38,572 bases of DNA from Burkholderiaceae bacterium (GTDB lineage Bacteria > Pseudomonadota > Gammaproteobacteria > Burkholderiales > Burkholderiaceae_C). Of the stretch, positions 9,708 to 16,594 are shown piece by piece. Where the stretch lies: the NCBI GenBank assembly GCA_004299095.1, contig SCQQ01000041.1:1-38572 (forward strand), read 5' to 3'. The stretch's first letter is position 1, and each line of letters begins with the position of its first letter. A model generated the notes under the pieces. The model searched no databases and was not told where the DNA came from. It worked only from the letters and a program-made list of their open reading frames with translations. Position numbers and translations under genes: made by a program.

Positions 9708-10877
9708 GTGTCAATTGCAATTCCTGCCAATCTTTTGTGGACATCGCCGTTCAGTCGTTGGGGACTTTCGCTGAGTAACGTTGACAGCTTGGACTTTGGA
9801 TCGTCGGTTGCGAAAAGTGCGCTGGAAAAACACAACCTTGATCCGAAGCGAATCGACGAGATCGTTCTGGGCTGGAGCGTTCCCCAGCGGAATATTTTCT
9901 ACGGCGCGCCTACATTTGCGGTCAAGATCGGTGCACCCGGGATTTCAGGACCCATGATCAGCCAAGCTTGCGCGACTTCCGTGGCGGCGCTGAAGGTGGC
10001 GGCGGAATCCATCCGGTGCGCAAAGTCCTCCAGGATTGTCCTCGCGGCGGTTACGGACAGAACGAGTAACGGGCCGACGCTGATTTATCCCAATCCGTCA
10101 AATCCGGGCGGCAGCCCCGACGCAGAGCGTTGGGTTCTGGATTCATTCAATGCGGACCCGAATACCGGCAAGGCGATGATCACGACCGCGGATGAAGTCG
10201 CCGCGGCGGAAGGGATTTCCCGCGCCGAACTGGACGATGTCACCGCGCTGCGTTATGCGCAATATCAAAAATACGGCGGCACAGGGGATCATGTCGTCCC
10301 GATATCGATAAAGAAACGGAAGCGCACCATCGAGTTGACGGCCGATGAAGGGGTGCTCACGACCACCAAAGAAAGCCTTGCAGCACTGCGGCCAGCAATG
10401 CCGAATGGAATCCACAGTTTCGGCAATCAAACCCATCCGGCCGATGGCGCCGCTGGCGCAATCGTTACCACGGCAGACATCGCACGTGAATTGTCGGATG
10501 GCGCAGGCGTGGTCGAGCTTTTGGGTTTCGGCGTTTGCCGCGTGGGCGCGGCTCGTATGCCGACGGCCTTGGTTCCAGCCGCGCTGGCGGCGCTCAAGGC
10601 TGCGAACATCGACTTGAACGCCGTGGACCTGATGACGACGCACAACCCGTTCGCGGTCAACGATGTGTTTTTTTCAAGAAAAACGGGGTTCCCTCTGGAA
10701 AAGATGAATACACGGGGGTGCAGCCTTGTCTTCGGTCATCCGCAAGGGCCGACCGGAATGCGATCAATCGTGGAGCTGGTCGCGTCTTTGCGCGAGCGTG
10801 GCGGTGGCGTGGGGCTTTTTACCGGCTGCGCTGCGGGAGATTCGGGCGCCGCCGTGGTCATTCGCGTCACCGATTGA
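9708..10877 (+). CDS. Thiolase family acyl-CoA acetyltransferase
   Basis: 389 aa. GTG at 9708 follows AGGAGT at 9694. Thiolase fold: the nucleophile Cys88 is in SQACATSVAAL, the C-terminal His344 in FGHPQGPTG and the second Cys374 in GCAAGDSG. The family's NEAFA loop appears as HNPFAVND. The three classical catalytic elements are therefore present, but around them the sequence is divergent. It may cleave a 3-oxoacyl-CoA, for example a beta-ketoadipyl-CoA downstream of the box pathway or the product of the ligase encoded next. Codons here are clearly less GC-biased than in boxA, suggesting a different origin. The substrate is unknown. Confidence 0.78.
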   Translation: MSIAIPANLLWTSPFSRWGLSLSNVDSLDFGSSVAKSALEKHNLDPKRIDEIVLGWSVPQRNIFYGAPTFAVKIGAPGISGPMISQACATSVAALKVAAESIRCAKSSRIVLAAVTDRTSNGPTLIYPNPSNPGGSPDAERWVLDSFNADPNTGKAMITTADEVAAAEGISRAELDDVTALRYAQYQKYGGTGDHVVPISIKKRKRTIELTADEGVLTTTKESLAALRPAMPNGIHSFGNQTHPADGAAGAIVTTADIARELSDGAGVVELLGFGVCRVGAARMPTALVPAALAALKAANIDLNAVDLMTTHNPFAVNDVFFSRKTGFPLEKMNTRGCSLVFGHPQGPTGMRSIVELVASLRERGGGVGLFTGCAAGDSGAAVVIRVTD

Positions 10878-10972
10878 AAGCCCGGGGTGGTGGGTGCCGA
10901 AATAAAACCCGGATCGATTTTCAGTCATGGAAATGCCGGCGCTGAATTGACGGAATTGACAGGAGACCCTGA

Positions 10973-12766
10973 ATGCCCGATCGACTTTTTGCCGAACCCC
11001 ATATCCGGATGACGGAACGCGACGACGGCGCGATTTTCATATTGTCAGCCGAGCCGCTCCAGGATGCGCCGTTGTTGATTGAGGATTTCCGCCGCCACGC
11101 GGCGCTGCACCCGGATCGGGTTCTCGTCGGCGATCACGTGACCGGCGTTTGGCGTACCTGCACCTGGGGCGAGATGCGCAAGCGCGTGGATCGTCTGGCG
11201 CAGGGTTTGATTGACCAGGGATTCGTCGATCGGCCGATCATGATTCTGTCGGGCGCCAGCATCGAACACTTGACGCTGGAGCTGGCCGCGTTGACGTTGG
11301 GCGTGCCCGTCGCACCCGCCAGCGTTCCGTATTCATTGGGCAGCGAATCGCACGAGAAACTTCGCGGGCTGGCGGAAGTCGTCGACCCTTGCCTGGTATT
11401 CGCGCAGGCTGCCTCATTTGAATCCGCCGCCCGCGCCGTATCGAATCGGGATCGTGTCGTTGTTTCTCCCGACGGTGTCATCTCCGGTTCCAGGAAATTC
11501 GAGGACCTGTTCGTCGAAGCGACGTCGGCCGTGGAGGAACGGTTCTCGCGGGTCGATTCCGCTTCGGTTGCCAAGATCCTGTTCACTTCCGGTTCCACCG
11601 GCAAGCCCAAAGGGGTGATCAATACGCAAGGCATGCTCGCGGTGAACCAGCAGCAGATTCGCCAGGTGTGGCCGTTCCTGCGCAATGAGCCGCCCGTGTT
11701 GCTCGACTGGCTGCCGTGGAGTCATACGTTCGGTGGCAATCACAATGTCGATATGGTCCTGGCGAATGGCGGGAGTTATTGGATTGATGACGGCGGGCCG
11801 TCGCCGTCGCTGGTCAAGCGGACCATTGCCAATCTCAATGATGTCCAGCCCACCGTCTTTTTCAACGTGCCGGCCGGCTATTCAGTATTGGTCCCGATCC
11901 TGGAGAAATCACCCGATCTGGCGGCCAGGTTTTTTTCCAAGCTGCGCGTTGCTTTTTTTGCTGCGTCCGCGCTTCCGCAAACGCTATGGGACCGGATTGA
12001 ACTGCTGGCGGCGAAGCATCACTCCGAGATGATGCTGACAACGTCCTGGGGCCTGACGGAAACTGCGCCCTCGGCGACGACCACGCATTTCAAGATATCG
12101 CAAAGCAACAACATCGGCGTTCCGCTCCCGGGGGTGGAACTCAAGCTGACCCCCGACAGCGGGGGAAAACTCGAAATTCGAATTCGCGGCCCCAACGTGA
12201 CTCCGGGATATTACGGTCGACCGGATCTGACACGTGAAAAATTCGATTCCGAGGGTTACTTGCGAACCGGGGACGCCGTTCAATTGGTCGATCCGCGCGA
12301 TCCAGCGCGCGGGATCCGATTCGACGGGAGGATCGCCGAGGATTTCAAGCTCGCTACCGGTACCTTCGTGAGTGCCGGAACGCTCCGGCCCAAGCTCCTG
12401 TCACTAGCCAATGGCCTGTTTGCGGATGCCGTCATTTGCGGCCACGACACGGACGCGGTCAAGGCCATGGCGTGGCTGAGTGCGGGGCACGCCGGCCGAT
12501 GCAGCGAAGATGGCACGCCGGAGCCTTCGCTTCGCCAGGAAATCGAGCACATCCTGGATCAGACGTCACAAGGGGGCGCCGGGTCGTCGCAGCGTGTCGA
12601 AAGGTTGCTGCTCGTCACCAAACCGCCGGACCTTGAATCCGGCGAAATCACCGACAAGGGTTACATCAATCAAGCCAAGGTTCAAGAGATCCGGCACGAA
12701 ATCGTGATCCTGCTGAACGCGGAGCAGCCAGACCCGCGGGTCGTCGTCGTACCGAAGCGACGTTGA
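10973..12766 (+). CDS. AMP-forming acyl-CoA ligase, feruloyl-CoA synthase-like
   Basis: 597 aa. The ATG at 10973 follows AGGAG at 10961. ANL-superfamily motifs: TSGSTGKPKGVINTQG (about residues 200-215), WLPWSHTFGGNH, TTSWGLTETAP, GYLRTGDAVQL and the C-terminal SGEITDKGYINQAK. The WSHTFGGNH block, the GEITDKGYINQ ending and the length resemble feruloyl-CoA synthases and relatives that activate hydroxycinnamates. It lies 95 bp after the thiolase, so the two may form a side-chain-shortening pair, as in fcs/aat loci; no enoyl-CoA hydratase or vanillin dehydrogenase gene accompanies them. Codon use matches the thiolase and differs from the box genes. Ferulate itself is not proven. Confidence 0.75.
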   Translation: MPDRLFAEPHIRMTERDDGAIFILSAEPLQDAPLLIEDFRRHAALHPDRVLVGDHVTGVWRTCTWGEMRKRVDRLAQGLIDQGFVDRPIMILSGASIEHLTLELAALTLGVPVAPASVPYSLGSESHEKLRGLAEVVDPCLVFAQAASFESAARAVSNRDRVVVSPDGVISGSRKFEDLFVEATSAVEERFSRVDSASVAKILFTSGSTGKPKGVINTQGMLAVNQQQIRQVWPFLRNEPPVLLDWLPWSHTFGGNHNVDMVLANGGSYWIDDGGPSPSLVKRTIANLNDVQPTVFFNVPAGYSVLVPILEKSPDLAARFFSKLRVAFFAASALPQTLWDRIELLAAKHHSEMMLTTSWGLTETAPSATTTHFKISQSNNIGVPLPGVELKLTPDSGGKLEIRIRGPNVTPGYYGRPDLTREKFDSEGYLRTGDAVQLVDPRDPARGIRFDGRIAEDFKLATGTFVSAGTLRPKLLSLANGLFADAVICGHDTDAVKAMAWLSAGHAGRCSEDGTPEPSLRQEIEHILDQTSQGGAGSSQRVERLLLVTKPPDLESGEITDKGYINQAKVQEIRHEIVILLNAEQPDPRVVVVPKRR

Positions 12767-12871
12767 AGGGCCGCCACCGAAAATCGAACGGTGCATGGGT
12801 TGCCGGCGCGGCGGTAGGTTGATCCGCGACCGCGAGGCGGAAAGATTTACGCGGCGGTTCGAACACTGCCC

Positions 12872-13792
12872 TCAGGCCAGCTTGCAGTAGCGCCACGTGC
12901 CGTCGGCGATCAGCGTTTCGGTGAGCGTCCGGATCAGTTCGATCACGGCTTTGCGCGCGGGGCGCTCGAGCGAGCCGCGGCTGGTGCACAGGCTGATTTC
13001 GCGCGACAGCGATGGCGTCAGCGGGTAGAAGCGGATGGTGCCTGCGTGGATTTCGCGGTAGGCCGCCGAATACGGCAGGATGGCGGCGCCCAGGCCTTCG
13101 CTGATCGCCGGCAGCGTGATCGCCGAGGTACTGACCTGCGCCAGCAGCCGGTAGGGCAGCCGCGCGTTCATGAAGGCGTAATCGACGCGCATGCGCAGCT
13201 TGTTGGGCGGGCGCGACAGGATCAGCGGCACGTCGGCCAGGTCCGTGATCGTCAGGTGGTCTTCGGGCAGTTTCACGGACGGGTGTGCGAGCACCAGCAA
13301 CTCCTCGACCAGCAGCGGCGTGGTGACGAGGTCCGAGCTGTTTTCTTGGTCGGGCGAGAGTGAAATGTCCAGGCGTCCCTGCTGCACCATCAGCGTCAGG
13401 TCGGCGCTCGGGACGTCGACGATTTCCAGATCGATCGCCGGATAGCGCGCGCGCACGGCGCGAATCAGCGGCAGCGCCAGCATGCGCGCCGTGCTGGACG
13501 ACATGCCGACCGACACCGTGCCGACGACCAGGTTCTCTTCGCGTCCCAGCATGCCCGGGATGGCGTCGACTTCGCGCAGGATGGTCTTGGCCTGGCGGTA
13601 CAGGATTTCACCTTTCGCCGTGGGCTCGACGCCGCGGGGGTTGCGCACCAGCAGTGGGGTCTCGACGTCGCCTTCCAGCAGCGCCATTTGCTGGCTCAGC
13701 GCCGGCTGCGCCACGTACAGGCTTTCCGCCGCGCGTGTCATGTTGCGCAGTTCGACGATGCGCACGAAATAAGCCAGTTGTCGCAGGTTCAT
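12872..13792 (-). CDS. LysR-type regulator, divergent from the CoA-transferase/Mo-hydroxylase locus
   Basis: 306 aa. ATG at 13792. The N-terminal winged helix-turn-helix reads LRQLAYFVRIVELRNMTRAAESLYVAQPALSQQM, shown here only in part (YVAQPALSQQM is the recognition helix). The rest is a LysR substrate-binding domain with LVVGTVSVGMSS and LLVEELLVLAHPSVKLP. This resembles the NAC/CatM-like aromatic-catabolism regulators. It diverges from the CoA-transferase gene with 99 bp between them, and a perfect T-N11-A palindrome lies 11 bp before its start codon. It is therefore the likely local activator and self-repressor. The effector is unknown. Confidence 0.88.
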   Translation of the reverse strand: MNLRQLAYFVRIVELRNMTRAAESLYVAQPALSQQMALLEGDVETPLLVRNPRGVEPTAKGEILYRQAKTILREVDAIPGMLGREENLVVGTVSVGMSSSTARMLALPLIRAVRARYPAIDLEIVDVPSADLTLMVQQGRLDISLSPDQENSSDLVTTPLLVEELLVLAHPSVKLPEDHLTITDLADVPLILSRPPNKLRMRVDYAFMNARLPYRLLAQVSTSAITLPAISEGLGAAILPYSAAYREIHAGTIRFYPLTPSLSREISLCTSRGSLERPARKAVIELIRTLTETLIADGTWRYCKLA

Positions 13793-13802
13793 CGTCTGAG
13801 AA

Positions 13803-13817
13803 ATAAGAGCGTCTTAT
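13803..13817. promoter_or_regulatory. LysR-box palindrome in the divergent promoter
   Basis: ATAAGA-GCG-TCTTAT is a perfect 6+3+6 inverted repeat and contains the T-N11-A pattern expected of LysR-type operators. It sits only 11 bp upstream of the regulator's start and about 75 bp upstream of the CoA-transferase start, a position suited to autorepression and divergent activation. The symmetry is seen; the binding is inferred. Confidence 0.65.
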
Positions 13818-13891
13818 GGCTGAATTAGAACATCCTATTTGCGCTTGCGATCTGGCGTGCCTAGCATGAACCAAAACAACGCAGCAGGCCT

Positions 13892-15127
13892 ATGACAGCA
13901 ACCGGAGACAACCGCACCGGCGTGCGGACAGGAAACGATAAGGCGCGCCAAGGTGCCTTGGCGGACGTGCGCGTGCTGGATTTTTCCCGCGTCCGCGCCG
14001 GCCCGACGTGCGTTCGCATGCTGGCGGACTTCGGCGCCGACGTGGTGCGCATCGAGCCGCCCTCGGACACCGATCCGAACGCGGCCATGTTCGCCGAAGA
14101 CCGTCTGGGCGGCGATTTCCAGAATCTGAATCGCAACAAGCGGTCGCTATCACTCAATCTCAAGCGCCCTGAGGCGCGCGCGATCGTCGAACGCTTGGTG
14201 CAGGGCGCCGATATCGTGGTGGAAAACTGGCGCCCGGCCGTGAAGAAAAAACTCGGCCTCGATTACGAAACACTGTCGCGCATCAACCCCCGGATCATCC
14301 TTGCGAGTATTTCGGGCTACGGACAAAGCGGCCCTTATGTGGCGCGACCGGCGTTCGACCAAGTGATCCAGGGCATGGGCGGGCTGATGTCGGTGACCGG
14401 CCTGCCGGGGCAGGGCCCAGTGCGCGCCGGCATTGCCGTATCGGATTCGAGTTCCGGTCTTTACACCGCAATCGGCATTCTGCTGGCGCTGCACGAGCGC
14501 AGGAATTCGGGGCACGGGCAGTGGGTGCACACGTCGCTGCTGCACACCATGATCGCAATGATGGATTTCCAGGTGGCGCGCTTCCTGAACGACGGCGAGC
14601 TGCCGGCGCAGGAGGGCAACAACCATCCGACCACCTGCCCGATGGGGCTTTTCTCGGGCGCTGATGGGCTGTTCAATTTCGGCGTGGCGGGCGAAGGCAT
14701 GTGGCAGGCGTTTTGCGGCGTGATGCAGCAGCCCGGATGGGCCGGCGATCCGCGCTTCGCGAGCGCCGAGCTGCGCAGCCGCAACCGCGCCGAGCTGAAC
14801 CCGCTGGTGCAGGACATCCTGAGCACGAAGCCGGTGGCGCACTGGGTGGATGCGCTCAACGCGGCCGGTATTCCGGCGGGGCCCGTTTACAACGTCGAAC
14901 AGATGCTGGGCGATGCGCAGGTCCAGCATGCGCACGTGCATACGTCGGTGCTGGCGTATGGCAAGGCGGAGCGGCATTTCGTGACCCAACCCGTGATCCT
15001 CGAGCGCACGCCGGCACGCGTGGACACCGCCGCACCGGGGCTGGGCGAACACTCGGCCGAGGTGCTGGGCGAGCTGGGCTACAGCGCTGCCGAGATCGAC
15101 GGCTTCAGGGCGCAGAAGGTCATCTGA
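13892..15127 (+). CDS. Class III CoA-transferase (CaiB/BaiF family)
   Basis: 411 aa. Start at ATG 13892; an earlier ATG at 13866 gives only a nine-codon peptide. The family moves CoA between carboxylic acids through an aspartyl-CoA anhydride; the likely catalytic Asp is Asp156 in ARPAFDQVIQGMGG. Other family blocks: LDFSRVRAGPTCVRMLADFGADVVRIEPP, cited here for its LADFGADVVRIEPP core, LNRNKRSLSLNLK, VVENWRP and ILASISGYGQSGPY. It is the first gene of the locus and would activate the imported acid without ATP, using a donor such as succinyl-CoA. The crotonase gene begins one base after its stop, so co-translation is likely. The substrate is unknown. Confidence 0.88.
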   Translation: MTATGDNRTGVRTGNDKARQGALADVRVLDFSRVRAGPTCVRMLADFGADVVRIEPPSDTDPNAAMFAEDRLGGDFQNLNRNKRSLSLNLKRPEARAIVERLVQGADIVVENWRPAVKKKLGLDYETLSRINPRIILASISGYGQSGPYVARPAFDQVIQGMGGLMSVTGLPGQGPVRAGIAVSDSSSGLYTAIGILLALHERRNSGHGQWVHTSLLHTMIAMMDFQVARFLNDGELPAQEGNNHPTTCPMGLFSGADGLFNFGVAGEGMWQAFCGVMQQPGWAGDPRFASAELRSRNRAELNPLVQDILSTKPVAHWVDALNAAGIPAGPVYNVEQMLGDAQVQHAHVHTSVLAYGKAERHFVTQPVILERTPARVDTAAPGLGEHSAEVLGELGYSAAEIDGFRAQKVI

Positions 15128-15128
15128 T

Positions 15129-15944
15129 ATGGGCTCAGCGGGCGGTCACATGGAACAGGCAACGGGTCGAGTCATCGCGGAGACGCGAGCGGGCATCCTG
15201 AAAATCAGGATTGCCAACTCGGCGCGCTACAACGCGCTTTCCATGCAAATGTGGGAAGACCTGGGCGCGGCTGTGCGGAACGCGAGCGTGGATGACGCCA
15301 TCCGCGTGGTCGTGCTGACGGGCGACGGAACGCGTGCGTTTGCGGCCGGCGCCGACATCTCCGAGTTCGAGGATTTCCGCTCGGATCCAGCGCTGGTCCA
15401 GCGTTTCAACGCCGCGATTCATGGCGCGACGGCGGCGCTGGCGTCGTGCCGGCACCCGACCGTCGCCGTGATCCGCGGCATTTGCATGGGCGGCGGCATG
15501 TCGCTCGCGCAGGCCTGCGACGTCCGCTATTGCGCCGACGACGCACGTTTTCGCATGCCGGCCGGCCGGCTCGGGATCGGCTACGAGCCCGCGGGCATTC
15601 AGCGCATGGTCGATATGGTCGGCGCGGCGCGGACGGCGGACTTGTTCCTGACCGCGCGCACGTTTTCCGGCCGCGAAGCGGAACGGATCGGCTACGTGCA
15701 GGAGTGCTTTCCGGTGGAAGACTTTGCTGCGATGAGCGCGGCGCGCGTCGAGACCATCGCCGCGATGGCGCCGCTCACGCTGCGTGCTTTCAAGCTGGCG
15801 CTGCGCGCTGCCACGGGCGGAGCGGACGCACCGACGTCGAAGGCGGTGGAAGAAGCCTGCCTGGCCTGTTTCGACAGCGTCGACTATCAGGAAGGGCAAG
15901 CCGCGTTTCGCGAGAAGCGCGAGCCGCGCTTCCAGGGCCGGTGA
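15129..15944 (+). CDS. Crotonase-fold protein (enoyl-CoA hydratase/isomerase family) lacking the usual catalytic glutamates
   Basis: 271 aa from ATG 15129; ATG 15150 is an alternative, and neither has a clear ribosome site. The fold is evident from the oxyanion-hole segments AAGADISEF and GICMGGGMSLAQACD. In classical hydratases two glutamates follow GGGx and lie in the PExxLG block; here they are Ser125 (GGGMS) and Ala145 (MPAGRLGIG). Ordinary hydration of an enoyl-CoA is therefore unlikely. Crotonases with such changes act as hydrolases, isomerases, decarboxylases or C-C lyases. Its place between a CoA-transferase and a Mo-hydroxylase recalls 2-furoate-type loci, where a crotonase acts late on the oxidised CoA ester. 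That parallel is inference. Confidence 0.85.
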   Translation: MGSAGGHMEQATGRVIAETRAGILKIRIANSARYNALSMQMWEDLGAAVRNASVDDAIRVVVLTGDGTRAFAAGADISEFEDFRSDPALVQRFNAAIHGATAALASCRHPTVAVIRGICMGGGMSLAQACDVRYCADDARFRMPAGRLGIGYEPAGIQRMVDMVGAARTADLFLTARTFSGREAERIGYVQECFPVEDFAAMSAARVETIAAMAPLTLRAFKLALRAATGGADAPTSKAVEEACLACFDSVDYQEGQAAFREKREPRFQGR

Positions 15945-15980
15945 GGCGCTTTGGTCAGGCGGACGAATGGAGACGATGCA

Positions 15981-16535
15981 ATGGAAATGAGTGGCGACCG
16001 GGTGGTACCCGTTCCGCAGCAGGCCGCGTGGGACGCCTTGAACGACCCCGAAGTGTTGAAGGCATGCATCCCGGGTTGCGAATCACTGGAGAGCGATGCC
16101 GATGGCGGCTTCCACGCGGTGGTTCGCGTCGCGGTGGGGCCGGTGCGCGCCCGGTTCAAGGGCCGGGTCACGCTGTCCGACATCCTGGCGCCTGATTCCT
16201 ACACGCTCGCCTTCAAGGGCGAAGGCGCGGCCGGCTTCGCGCAGGGCGAATCGCAGGTTCGCCTGGTTCCGTCGAATTCGGCCGCCGAAACGGCGATCCA
16301 CTACACCGCCAACGCCAAGATCGGCGGCAAGCTGGCGCAAGTGGGCTCGCGCCTGATCGACGGGGCGGCGAACAAAATCGCGGGCGAGTTTTTTGCGAAC
16401 CTGACGCAGCGCCTGGGCGGCGATACGGCGGCGCCTGTCGGCGAAGGCGAACCGGTGGAGCAGTCCAAGGAAAAGAAGGGCATCCTCGGCTTCTTCAAAA
16501 AAGGCAAAGGCGGCAAGGACGCCGCGCCAGAATGA
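15981..16535 (+). CDS. CoxG-like SRPBCC protein of the Mo-hydroxylase operon
   Basis: 184 aa. ATG at 15981 follows GGAGA at 15969. CoxG/SRPBCC fold: the opening MEMSGDRVVPVPQQAAWDAL, then LKACIPGCESLE, then GPVRARFKGRVTLSD and FKGEGAAGFAQGES. The C-terminus is a Ser/Glu/Lys linker ending in a short hydrophobic, Lys-rich tail (KGILGFFKKGKGGKD), which looks like a peripheral membrane anchor. CoxG proteins accompany CO-dehydrogenase-type Mo enzymes and are linked to membrane recruitment and quinone delivery. Here it suggests that electrons from the hydroxylase go to the respiratory chain rather than to NAD. It lies directly upstream of the two large subunits. Confidence 0.86.
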   Translation: MEMSGDRVVPVPQQAAWDALNDPEVLKACIPGCESLESDADGGFHAVVRVAVGPVRARFKGRVTLSDILAPDSYTLAFKGEGAAGFAQGESQVRLVPSNSAAETAIHYTANAKIGGKLAQVGSRLIDGAANKIAGEFFANLTQRLGGDTAAPVGEGEPVEQSKEKKGILGFFKKGKGGKDAAPE

Positions 16536-16594
16536 CGTGCAACATCCGATTTTGCGGCCGACCGAACCCATGAAGTCGTGGTCAAGAATTTGAA

